Assembly: GCA_026713405.1 (NCBI GenBank)
Contig: JAPOON010000584.1
Coordinates: 1-6,269, forward strand
From: Gammaproteobacteria bacterium
Lineage (GTDB): Bacteria; Pseudomonadota; Gammaproteobacteria; Pseudomonadales; Azotimanducaceae_A
Length of the DNA: 6,269 nt
Reading direction: 5' to 3'
In this document: piece by piece, positions 1-5,853 of the stretch
How positions within the stretch are numbered: the first letter of the stretch is position 1
How the letters are laid out: the number at the start of each line of letters is the position of its first letter
The notes under the pieces: generated by a model
Seen by the model: only the letters and a program-made list of their open reading frames with translations
What the model was told of the DNA's origin: nothing
The model's database searches: none
Position numbers and translations under genes: made by a program

Positions 1-521
1 CTGACGCTTGTTGCGCTCTCCAACCCGACGCCGCGCACTCGACGTTCAAGCGCGGCGTTCCGCATCGTCTCAATTTCGGCACCATCCAGAGAAATCCCAC
101 CGACACTTCTTCTGAAGTCGCGTTGCCCCTCCTTGGCTTCACACAGATCCCTGATCGTCTCCCTGACCAGGCGCGTTTCACACGGGCTCTCGAGCCCAGC
201 CTCGCGGTGTGTACTCGAAATCGCGGTTCGAGCTGTTTTCAACGTCCCCGACTTGCACCGGTCCGCGCGGTCAGTCAGATAGTCCGCAACCGTCGCGGGG
301 CTGGCAGGCCAGTGCTGCATGTGGTGCTTTTCGCACCAACTGACGAACAGTTGCCATTGCGACTTGTACGTTGATGTCGGGGCGGGCGGAAGCACCGATC
401 CCTCCCGCTCACGATCGCCGCCGGAGGCCCTTGCTTCAGACGGGGTCGAGGAGGTGCGGGGCCCGACCGTACTCCCGGTGGACCCCTGAACGGTGCGCGA
501 ATCACCCGGCGGTCGAGGCAT
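1..521 (-). CDS. Tyrosine recombinase / site-specific integrase, N-terminal part (C-terminus beyond left edge)
   Basis: The frame is open from an ATG at 519-521 to the left edge (173 codons) and gives the N-terminal core-binding (SAM-like) domain of a tyrosine recombinase. Domain-like sequence begins near residue 52 with YKSQWQLFVSWCEKH. It continues with PASPATVADYLTDRA, SGTLKTARTAISSTHREAGL and LVRETIRDL, the helical pattern of integrases that start 'Y..RW..F..WC...' and 'P..V..YL..L'. Near the edge, ISLDGAEIETMRNAAL matches the linker into the catalytic domain. The catalytic Arg-His-Arg-Tyr residues lie outside the window, so activity cannot be judged. Residues 1-51 are rich in Ser, Pro, Thr and Gly and look disordered. 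The start is uncertain: this ATG has no visible Shine-Dalgarno sequence, and the frame stays open upstream to 986, with a better-supported ATG at 822-824. Enzymes of this family insert or excise mobile DNA at att sites. The gene diverges from the orphan gene at 1195, which suggests an integrated element. Confidence 0.75.
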   Translation of the reverse strand, partial: MPRPPGDSRTVQGSTGSTVGPRTSSTPSEARASGGDREREGSVLPPAPTSTYKSQWQLFVSWCEKHHMQHWPASPATVADYLTDRADRCKSGTLKTARTAISSTHREAGLESPCETRLVRETIRDLCEAKEGQRDFRRSVGGISLDGAEIETMRNAALERRVRGVGLESATSV

Positions 522-824
522 TGACAACAACGACAAGGGCGTTTCGCTGTGTCCGGGGCCGGGATGCGGCAATGCAGCTGCACCCGCAACGGGGATCGAG
601 TAGGGGACCTCGGCCGCCACTCGGGATCGGATGCCCCCATGCACTTCAGCAGGCGTTACGCGGCCCGACACGTGCCACCGGATAACGCTCGGACGCGGCA
701 CCTGCAGCGCTTCCGACACACGCCGGTCACCGTGCCGGCCTTGCGGCCTCCCGGCCATGGGGTTCGCGGCCGTTTCTCCACCGCCACCGAGGGCTCCGTT
801 GCTCGTCGCAGATACTCGATACAT
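522..824 (-). other. Possible N-terminal extension of the recombinase, with a helix-turn-helix-like motif
   Basis: The recombinase frame continues without a stop from 521 up to a TGA at 987-989. An ATG at 822-824 is preceded by purine-rich GGGAG and GGAG (9 and 4 bases away), a better ribosome-binding context than the ATG at 521. Starting there adds 101 residues. Residues about 34-57 of that longer form read RRVSEALQVPRPSVIRWHVS followed by GRV, which resembles the MerR/excisionase helix-turn-helix pattern (A..L.V.R.TV.RW...G.). The remainder is rich in Gly, Pro and Ala. This may be a true N-terminal DNA-binding extension, the remnant of an excisionase gene, or chance openness in GC-rich DNA. 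Third-position GC is moderate, so codon use does not settle it. Confidence 0.35.
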
Positions 825-1194
825 GGTGCTCCGCTCCCTGCTTTCGACTCCACCACCCGGTTTGACTCCGCCTTTTTCATCAGTGAAGGCAGGCCAGCCG
901 CACAATGGTACGCGGCGGCGCCCTCCGTTGCGGAGCAGGTTGACCAGCCACTGGCGGAAACATGCGTTGTCAGGCCGCGACTGCGCTCAATGGCCACCGC
1001 AACGTTCTTACCGAGCGGGTTCGTTGGACAGCCAAGTCGTCGGAAGATTCAATCGGGGCTTGCGGATCGTCACTTCGCTCGCCCTTTTGTCACGGGCAGT
1101 GCTGCCCGAACGAAAACCGACTCCGGGGAACCCTCGGCCAGCTTCATTGTCAATACTGACACACAACGGCCGGCAGCGGAGTCGACAGGGCGCC
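825..1194. other. Divergent intergenic region with no convincing gene
   Basis: Several overlapping open frames cross this stretch on both strands, including the upstream extension of the orphan gene frame (631 onwards). Their translations are rich in Arg, Pro and Ser and show no domain-like pattern. I see no tRNA or other RNA gene. The only local structure I can point to is the inverted repeat at 1148-1161. As the space between two divergent genes, it is the natural place for their promoters, but I cannot identify convincing -35/-10 pairs. Confidence 0.4.
1148..1161. promoter_or_regulatory. Candidate operator, inverted repeat TGTCA-N4-TGACA
   Basis: The sequence TGTCAATACTGACA has two perfect 5-base arms separated by four bases. 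It lies 33 bases upstream of the chosen start of the orphan gene at 1195, between divergent genes, which is where a dimeric repressor would bind. No protein is known to bind it, and arms this short can arise by chance. Confidence 0.25.
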
Positions 1195-2952
1195 ATGGGC
1201 GGAGATGGAGGCGCGGCGGAAGCGATCGTCAGGAGCCACGCAGGCAAATCGCTCCAGGAATTGCTGCAGAGGCCGCAACAGGGGTCATTCGCCGACCGGC
1301 GCGTGTCCCGAATCGCAGATCCGGAGGGGGATCGGACTGCGCAGACCCCGCACCAGATTTTGCGCAAGACACGCCAGGCCGCTCCCGCCGGTGGCGCGGG
1401 CCGGAGCGCGCTCACGGTGCCCGCGCCCATGCCTCCCCCTCCGTTTGCGCCAGTTACTGTCGCGGCGCAAGCTCCTGAAGAGCCGTCCCCGTTCGACTGG
1501 ACCGCGGCCTACGCCAATCTGCAACTGCGCTCGGAGCAGGCCCGCACGCGCGGCGACACCTATGCCATCAGTGCGTACGACGACGCCATCAAGGCCATCG
1601 ACACCGAGGTGATGGAAAATTACCGGCGCCACGACCCGAACGGGTCCGAGAGGGGCGCCTTCGAGCCGGTGGGCGCCCGCGATGCCCTGACTCGCCTCGC
1701 ACAACGGGCCGGCTCAACGCCTCGAAACCCGGGCAAGGAAAGCGCAATACGCGAGGCCCTGAGCAAGATCGACACAATCACCCACCGCAGGCGGTTCAAC
1801 CTTGGTTTGCGCGACCGGGAATTTACCGCCGTGGCACAAAACGTGCCGGCGAGCCATTCAGTCTTTCCGCCCGACCGGGAAGGGCTGAACCACTGGCTAC
1901 GGCACGAGATGCATCTCGTGGAGTCGATCGTAGCCCGGGCGCTTGATCGACATGACCTTTCAGCGGCCATCGCCGCCAGATTTCAATACGAGCACTATCT
2001 GCAACTGAGTACCTCGGTCATTCTCGGCGGCGATCCCTGGACGGCCTCCCGGGCGCTGGTCCGCCATTCCATCAGCGAAGGCAATCTGACCAGAGTCTGG
2101 CAATTGCAAGCCGCCCACAGGCGACTGTTGCTGGCCATGGCCGATCGGGCATTGCAATCCACCGCCCGAACCATAGACACGCCGATCGGGCCGCTGGCGA
2201 GGCCGGAAAACGGGGCCGACAGTCCTGAAACCGAGCCTGACCCGATGCCCGAAGCCCACGCCTCCTCCGCGAGCACTCGAGAAACGCCGCCCGATTTCAA
2301 TTGGTGCGTCTCCTACCTCCGGTTGCGGGAGCAGCGCGACCAGGCGGCAATGCGAGGCGATTCATCCACGTCCAGTGAGTACTGCAGGGCTATCGACCTG
2401 ATCGAAAGAGCAGTGTTGTTTGCGTACCGATTCATCGAGAATCCGACGGCGAGGTCGGCTGAAATTTCGCCTGAGGCGGCTTACCTGGTTCTCTCCCTGC
2501 TTCAGGTCACACCGGAAACCACCCCTACGGTCAAACGGAACAGCAAGTCGCTGACGGTTGCGATCGACCGGCTGACCTACGACAAGCAAGTCACTCTCGC
2601 TACGCGAGATTTCGAGAAACCGTCATCATCCGGGGCACCCGAAAGCGGTCGCATACCCGGTTTCCTTCCGGGTGCGGCCACGCCGCGGCAGTTGATCGTT
2701 CATCAGATTGCAATAGGTCAGCCGCTGTCGCGCCGGCAGGCCGGCGAAATCGCCTGGCGGGCGAGCCTGGCGGACAGCCTGGGGTGGCCGGGTACATCGG
2801 GTTACGGCGTCATGCGCAACCTGCCCGGCTACCTGGCCGGGCTGTCGGCCGCCGCCGGGCCGACGACGAACAGCCCCCTGCGCGGCCCTGCCCCCGAGCT
2901 GCAGGAGTTTGACGGAGTGCTGGCGAAACTCGAAACTGCAGGTTGCCTGTAA
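1195..2952 (+). CDS. Hypothetical protein with two tandem copies of an unrecognised ~110-residue module
   Basis: This encodes 585 residues of unrecognised family, with no signal peptide or membrane segment visible. Layout: residues 1-67 charged; 68-97 a Pro/Ala-rich linker; module A about 98-210; a helical, Arg/His-rich segment about 211-322; an acidic Pro-rich linker about 325-367; module B about 366-475; a C-terminal segment 476-585. Modules A and B are clearly related. Residues 100-140 (FDWTAAYANL...) and 368-408 (FNWCVSYLRL...) align without gaps with 15 of 41 identical, sharing F.W...Y..L, QA..RGD, S.Y..AI..I and V. Both modules also end in a similar 'ID..T ... L..RD.EF/FEK' stretch. The frame is open from an ATG at 631, but the translation upstream of 1195 is compositionally poor. 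The ATG at 1195 has a weak AGGG five bases upstream, so the start is tentative. The gene ends in tandem stops, TAA TGA. Its position opposite the recombinase suggests element cargo. No function can be assigned. Confidence 0.65.
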   Translation: MGGDGGAAEAIVRSHAGKSLQELLQRPQQGSFADRRVSRIADPEGDRTAQTPHQILRKTRQAAPAGGAGRSALTVPAPMPPPPFAPVTVAAQAPEEPSPFDWTAAYANLQLRSEQARTRGDTYAISAYDDAIKAIDTEVMENYRRHDPNGSERGAFEPVGARDALTRLAQRAGSTPRNPGKESAIREALSKIDTITHRRRFNLGLRDREFTAVAQNVPASHSVFPPDREGLNHWLRHEMHLVESIVARALDRHDLSAAIAARFQYEHYLQLSTSVILGGDPWTASRALVRHSISEGNLTRVWQLQAAHRRLLLAMADRALQSTARTIDTPIGPLARPENGADSPETEPDPMPEAHASSASTRETPPDFNWCVSYLRLREQRDQAAMRGDSSTSSEYCRAIDLIERAVLFAYRFIENPTARSAEISPEAAYLVLSLLQVTPETTPTVKRNSKSLTVAIDRLTYDKQVTLATRDFEKPSSSGAPESGRIPGFLPGAATPRQLIVHQIAIGQPLSRRQAGEIAWRASLADSLGWPGTSGYGVMRNLPGYLAGLSAAAGPTTNSPLRGPAPELQEFDGVLAKLETAGCL

Positions 2953-2962
2953 TGATTTTCCA

Positions 2963-2980
2963 TTGCCGGGCAACCGGCGA
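2963..2980. terminator. Weak hairpin just after the orphan gene
   Basis: GCCGG and CCGGC enclose a GCAA tetraloop (core 2965-2978), with one G-T wobble and one A-T pair extending the stem. It starts about ten bases after the TAA stop at 2950-2952. No T-run follows on the plus strand, so intrinsic termination is unproven. It may simply slow or stabilise the 3' end of the transcript. Confidence 0.3.
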
Positions 2981-3022
2981 CGACGAGGTGCCCACATTCC
3001 GAGCCTGAACCTGCCGGCGAGT

Positions 3023-3169
3023 TCAGTCACGGGGTTCTGACTGCCCTGCGCGCTGCGCATCGAACGCCGTGAACAGCGAAGCGATCGGCACGTCCTGGGT
3101 GCTCTCCGAGCGCTTCTGCGCGGTCACCACCTCCTCCTCGATCGCGAAGCCGACTTCGCGATCCGTCAT
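3023..3169 (-). pseudogene. Relic of a TonB-dependent receptor, plug-domain N-terminus
   Basis: A 48-codon minus-strand frame (ATG 3167-3169, TGA 3023-3025) contains EEEVVTAQKRSESTQDVPIA at residues 11-30. This is almost the textbook start of the TonB-dependent receptor plug ('EEIVVTAQKR.ES.QDVPI'). It is followed by SLFTAFDAQRAG, which resembles the next plug strand ('VTAFDAQRL'). The frame then stops, and no more receptor sequence is visible downstream in the window. The signal peptide, the rest of the plug and the 22-strand barrel are all missing, so it cannot be a working receptor. Intact family members sit in the outer membrane and import siderophores, vitamin B12 or other ligands with TonB energy. 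The frame is the same as that of the oxidoreductase gene just upstream on this strand, separated from it by that gene's stop codon. This is either the leftover of a deletion or a receptor gene start captured by rearrangement. Chance similarity is unlikely over this many consecutive positions. Confidence 0.6.
3140..3163. repeat. Perfect 10-bp inverted repeat with 4-base loop
   Basis: GATCGCGAAG (3140-3149) and CTTCGCGATC (3154-3163) are exact reverse complements around CCGA. The hairpin lies inside the receptor relic and 40 bases past the stop of the leftward oxidoreductase gene. No T-run follows on the minus strand, so it is not a classical intrinsic terminator, although a stable stem between converging genes could still block or protect transcripts. 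Confidence 0.6.
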
Positions 3170-3180
3170 TTCAGTGCGGT

Positions 3181-3194
3181 AGCCGCGTGCGGCT
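3181..3194. repeat. Short perfect inverted repeat after the oxidoreductase gene
   Basis: AGCCGC (3181-3186) and GCGGCT (3189-3194) pair exactly around GT; as RNA this gives a five-base-pair stem with a four-base loop. It begins eight bases beyond the oxidoreductase stop codon on the minus strand. No T-run follows. Together with the larger hairpin at 3140-3163 it may mark the 3' end of the leftward transcript. Confidence 0.35.
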
Positions 3195-3202
3195 GAAGCG
3201 TA

Positions 3203-4231
3203 TCAGGAGCCTGCGTTACCGGAGGCCACTTCGATCAGCGCCTGGTAGGCGCCCAGCAATGCCTCCTTTGAGGCCCCGGAATAGTTGACGTTGACAAGCA
3301 GCGCCTGATCGACGATTCCCTCGAATCGCGCCAGCTGAGCCCGGCACTGTTCGACGGTGCCGGTGATGGCCACCGTGGCGAGCACTTCGTCGCCCATCGC
3401 CTCCATGGCCTTCTCGATGCGGCCTGCCGGCACGTGCTTCGCAGCAGCATCGGCTGCCTTTGCAAAGCCCTGCTCGCGCAGCAGGTGGTCGTAGTAGGGA
3501 TGGGGCAGCGGATCGTAAAGCCGGCAGATCGCCGAGCGGGCGGCATCCCTGGCCCGCTGTTCGTCCTCGTCGACGGAGACGAACGGGGCGAAGTAGATGC
3601 CCAGTGCATCCGGGTCGCGCCCGGCTTCGCTCGCCGCCTGCCTGAAGCGGGGCTTCAGTTCGTCGCGGATGTAGCCCGGTGACAGCAGCGCGCCCAGCGC
3701 GAGGCCGTCGGCCACCCGTCCCGCCACCGCGACCATTCGGGGATACAGGCCGGCCAGGTAGACGGGTATGGCCGGCCGCAGCGGCGCTACGGCAGGCGAC
3801 CAGTTCATGCGGTGCATCTCGCCCTGCCAGTCCAGGGTCTCCCCGAGCGGCGTGCCGGTGGCCTTGCGCAACAGGGTGATGTACTCCTCCATCTTGCGGA
3901 TCGGCCGCTCGCGCGGAATGCCCTGCCAGACATCGTTGATGTGCTTGTTGCCGCTGCCGACGCCCAGCACCAGGCGCCCGCCGCTGAGTTCGTCGAGGTC
4001 CACGGCGCTCATCGCCGTTACCCACACCGAGCGCGCATAGGCATTCAGGATGTAGGGGCCGATCTCCACCCGCTCGGTTGCCATGGCGATGGCGGCCAGG
4101 CCCACGAAACCGCTACGCCAGGCTTCGGTGAGGTAAATCGAATCCACGCCCGCCTGTTCCGCCCGACTGGCGCATTCGACCATCTCGTGCATGCCGATGC
4201 CGCCGCCGGAAAAAATCAGTCCATGACGCAT
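3203..4231 (-). CDS. LLM-class (luciferase-like) flavin-dependent oxidoreductase
   Basis: The 342-residue product is the usual length for a single-domain bacterial luciferase-like monooxygenase, a TIM-barrel enzyme using reduced FMN or coenzyme F420. Visible family features: an N-terminal strand and helix with 'EQAGVDSIYLTEAW' (residues 25-38), the conserved LDELSGGRLVLGVGSGN (79-95), 'EEYITLLRKA' (115-124), and a strand-helix segment PVYLAGLYPRMVAVAGRVAD (156-175), where family members read 'P..LA..GP.....A...ADG'. The start is well supported: AAGGAGG lies five bases upstream of the ATG (plus-strand 4237-4243). The protein is soluble with no signal peptide. The substrate cannot be read from sequence, and the FMN versus F420 choice is open. 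It follows the ThuA-like gene on the same strand after a 130-base gap, so the two may be cotranscribed or this gene may have its own promoter. The gene is intact and ends with TGA. Confidence 0.88.
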   Translation of the reverse strand: MRHGLIFSGGGIGMHEMVECASRAEQAGVDSIYLTEAWRSGFVGLAAIAMATERVEIGPYILNAYARSVWVTAMSAVDLDELSGGRLVLGVGSGNKHINDVWQGIPRERPIRKMEEYITLLRKATGTPLGETLDWQGEMHRMNWSPAVAPLRPAIPVYLAGLYPRMVAVAGRVADGLALGALLSPGYIRDELKPRFRQAASEAGRDPDALGIYFAPFVSVDEDEQRARDAARSAICRLYDPLPHPYYDHLLREQGFAKAADAAAKHVPAGRIEKAMEAMGDEVLATVAITGTVEQCRAQLARFEGIVDQALLVNVNYSGASKEALLGAYQALIEVASGNAGS

Positions 4232-4361
4232 AGAGGCCTCCTTCTGCCAATACCCGGAACGTCGCTAACGATGACAACGCATCGTGCCTGCCCGGCAATT
4301 CCTGTGTGACCCGCCCATTCTGCGCGTCCGGGATGCGGCTGGCTACGGAGAGCCGCCGCGC

Positions 4362-5162
4362 CTAGCCGCAGCCCCACCCGATTGCGTTGCGGATCAGCGT
4401 GTTGAACTCGGCGGTTTCCCAACTGCCGCGGAATGTCGGAGGTGTCACGCCACCTGCCGCGACGGACTCGTCAACGAAGGGTTGTGTGTTGGAATCCGGC
4501 GAGTGGGTGTGGCCCAGCGCCACGTAGGCGACGCCGCCGTCTCCAACCTCCTTCACGTATCCGAGCACCCGTGTCCTGCCGTCCGCCTGTAGCGAAGTGT
4601 CGGCATCGTAGCGGAAGCCGAACCCGCGCGGCGAGGGATCGGTGGGGAGATCCGTGGTGAGCAGTACCCGGCTCTCGCCGATCGGTTCAATCAGATAGAG
4701 TTCATCCACCGTCTCGAACGATGCCGGCAGACCTTCCGTGATCGGGTGCCCGTTCGCCACCTGGACCTCGAAGCGGCGCAACGGCGGATGGTTGAGGAAG
4801 AAGCAGCCGAGCGTCTCGTGGTGACCCTCCCTGACCATGCGCCGCTGCCAGCTGCCCTCGATGCGCGCGGCGCGGCCGCCGCTGGTGCCGTGCAGGCCGA
4901 ACCAGCGTCCACCGTCCGCCAGCCAGGCGTTCAGCGCATCGAGTTGCGCCCCGCCGGGAACCGGGCCTGCCACGTAAGTGAGCAGCAATTTCGTGCCGTC
5001 GAGCCAACGCTCGAGGTCGGTAAAGTCGTTGGCGACGGTGGCGGTCACCCCCGCCTGTTCGGCCAGCAGCCCGAGCAGCGACAACCGCGCGTAATCCATG
5101 TCGTGTGCCGCGTTTGACCCGGGCGGGAAGCCGCCGACGATGAGATGGGTGCGAGTAATCAT
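4362..5162 (-). CDS. ThuA-like domain protein (glutamine-amidotransferase-like fold)
   Basis: The 266-residue product matches the ThuA family, named for a trehalose-utilisation gene and folded like class I glutamine amidotransferases. Visible motifs: an opening beta strand 'HLIVGG' (6-11), then 'HDMDYARLSLLGLLAEQAGV' (20-39); 'DGGRWFGLHG' (83-92), the family's G-L-H-G turn; NGHPITEGLP (137-146), a near-perfect match to the family's 'HPIT.GLP'; 'DELY' (153-156); and 'YVALGHTHSP' (213-222), where relatives have '...LGH'. No nucleophilic Cys stands in the usual amidotransferase elbow, which is normal for this family, so amidotransferase activity is not expected. The exact reaction is unknown; many relatives sit in sugar or carbohydrate catabolism loci. 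I chose the ATG at 5160-5162 because it opens directly on the first strand. The longer frame from 5240 would overlap the divergent selenoprotein gene. No good Shine-Dalgarno sequence is visible before this start. The oxidoreductase gene follows 130 bases downstream. Confidence 0.82.
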   Translation of the reverse strand: MITRTHLIVGGFPPGSNAAHDMDYARLSLLGLLAEQAGVTATVANDFTDLERWLDGTKLLLTYVAGPVPGGAQLDALNAWLADGGRWFGLHGTSGGRAARIEGSWQRRMVREGHHETLGCFFLNHPPLRRFEVQVANGHPITEGLPASFETVDELYLIEPIGESRVLLTTDLPTDPSPRGFGFRYDADTSLQADGRTRVLGYVKEVGDGGVAYVALGHTHSPDSNTQPFVDESVAAGGVTPPTFRGSWETAEFNTLIRNAIGWGCG

Positions 5163-5191
5163 AAGCGAGATGCCGAAGGTCAACTCTGCGC

Positions 5192-5198
5192 TATCATA
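5192..5198. promoter_or_regulatory. Possible overlapping divergent -10 elements
   Basis: The AT-rich TATCATA in the 63-base gap between divergent starts reads TATCAT on the plus strand (5192-5197) and TATGAT on the minus strand (5198-5193), each near the -10 consensus. Predicted transcript starts would leave leaders of roughly 20-25 bases for both genes. No convincing -35 hexamer stands at 16-18 bases in either direction, so this remains tentative. Confidence 0.3.
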
Positions 5199-5211
5199 CC
5201 CGCCGACCCTC

Positions 5212-5217
5212 AAGGAG
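5212..5217 (+). promoter_or_regulatory. Ribosome-binding site of the selenoprotein gene
   Basis: AAGGAG ends eight bases before the ATG at 5226-5228. This fixes the selenoprotein start there and argues against the longer open frame beginning at 5145. Confidence 0.75.
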
Positions 5218-5225
5218 TACCCACC

Positions 5226-5753
5226 ATGGTGGAGTTCCACGACCCGCGCGCCGCCATCGGCGTCAAGCGCGAACCCTACGGCCTCGGCATCGACCTGATG
5301 CGCATGAACGACCCGTGCATGGCGTTCCTGGCCAACGGTTTTCCCGATTCAGAGCGATTTCTCGAAAAAGTCGCGCAAGAGATGGAGCGCCTGTTGCCGC
5401 GCCTGACGGTGCACCTGTTCAACAAGGGCAACGCATCCATCCCCGCGCCGCCGGAGATGCTCGACGAAATTCGGGAGAACTGCCACGCGGCGGTCGCCGC
5501 CTACGGCCACTGAGGCAGTTGCACCACCGGCACCGTGCGTGACGGCATTGCAATCGCCCGGCTGGGCATCCCGGCGGTATCGCTGGTTACCGAAGACTTC
5601 TGGCCCCAGGGCGACTTCGTCGCGGAGTCCCTGGGCATGCCCGATGCGCCGCGGCTGCGCCTGCCGCATCCTGTCGCGGGTACCGGCGAGACGAACCTGG
5701 CAGCCGTGGCCGAAGCCATCGCCCCGAAAATCGTCGAGGCACTGGCCCACTGA
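5226..5753 (+). CDS. UGSC-family selenoprotein, in-frame UGA (Sec96) read through
   Basis: Read with TGA 5511-5513 as selenocysteine (U), the gene encodes 175 residues; otherwise it breaks into a 95-codon and a 79-codon piece in one frame. The join reads AYGHUGSCTTGTVRDGI, carrying the U-G-S-C motif (Sec96, Cys99) that names the UGSC selenoprotein family, first recognised, as I recall, in marine metagenomes. Both halves fit that family. Before U come 'LFNKGNASIPAPPEML', a strand and the proline-rich loop that relatives show as 'GKP..S.PAP...L'. After U come 'IARLGIPAVSLVTEDF', then 'ESLGMPDAPRLRLPHPVAG' with His148-Pro, as in relatives ('GIP.V...T..F', 'G.P.L....PHP'). The U..C spacing (UxxC) is that of a thioredoxin-like redox pair, so redox chemistry is a fair inference, but the reaction is unknown. 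Translation needs a SECIS element (hairpin seen at 5514-5558) and SelA, SelB, SelC and SelD from elsewhere. AAGGAG precedes the ATG. The final stop is also TGA, with no comparable hairpin noted after it. Confidence 0.9.
5514..5558 (+). promoter_or_regulatory. Bacterial SECIS element directing Sec insertion at UGA 5511-5513
   Basis: Immediately after the UGA, bases 5514-5523 (GGCAGTTGCA) pair with 5549-5558 (TGCAATCGCC), giving ten positions with one A-C mismatch and one G-U wobble. Above a 3x3 internal loop, 5527-5533 (CCGGCAC) pairs with 5539-5545 (GTGACGG) with one G-A mismatch. The apical loop CGTGC (5534-5538) has G as its second base. Bacterial SECIS elements are described as an apical loop of a few bases with a G among its first two, about 16-37 bases after the UGA; here the gap is 20. 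The element lies wholly within the coding sequence, as expected in bacteria, where SelB binds it. I folded it by eye and computed no energies. Confidence 0.75.
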
Positions 5754-5853
5754 TTGGCGGCCGGAGAATTGGGGAGAAAGGGTTGCCAGTTGAATCAACG
5801 TCGCGTCTCATCGCCGCATTCTCCCATGGCCGGGGCATCGCCCCGTTAGCCGC
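5754..5853 (+). other. Spacer between selenoprotein and downstream gene
   Basis: This 100-base spacer contains an SD-like purine run (5771-5782, GGGGAGAAAGGG). A short frame, ATG 5826 to TAG 5847-5849 (seven codons), ends four bases before the TTG start of the next gene, so weak translational coupling is possible. No T-rich terminator is visible, which is consistent with one transcript covering both genes. Confidence 0.35.

Noticed and set aside
631..1194. Extension of the orphan gene back to the ATG at 631 (773 residues)
   Set aside because: The first 188 residues are rich in Arg, Pro and Ser with no domain-like pattern, and they overlap other equally open frames. The character of the translation changes near 1195, so I start the gene there.
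1..1195. Integron layout (integrase divergent from a cassette-like gene)
   Set aside because: No attI or attC-like site with paired R/L boxes was seen. The recombinase N-terminus looks like a general phage/island integrase, and the IntI-specific region would lie outside the window.
549..1478. 309-codon plus-strand frame
   Set aside because: It overlaps the better-supported orphan gene in another frame and has Arg/Pro/Ser-rich, low-information translation.
2626..3060. 144-codon minus-strand frame over the end of the orphan gene
   Set aside because: The Arg/Gly/Pro-rich translation has no motif. It is antisense to the orphan gene and in a different frame from the receptor relic.
3169..3205. 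Possible Sec readthrough of the oxidoreductase TGA into the receptor-relic frame
   Set aside because: The oxidoreductase already has full family length, no redox motif flanks this TGA, and the frame match has a one-in-three chance of arising at random.
5163..5240. Longer start for the ThuA-like gene at 5240
   Set aside because: The added 26 residues precede the natural first beta strand and would overlap the ribosome-binding site and start of the divergent selenoprotein gene.
5535..5753. Independent small gene starting at GTG 5535
   Set aside because: It is the C-terminal part of the UGSC protein after the Sec codon, in the same frame. It lacks its own ribosome-binding site and begins inside the SECIS apical loop.
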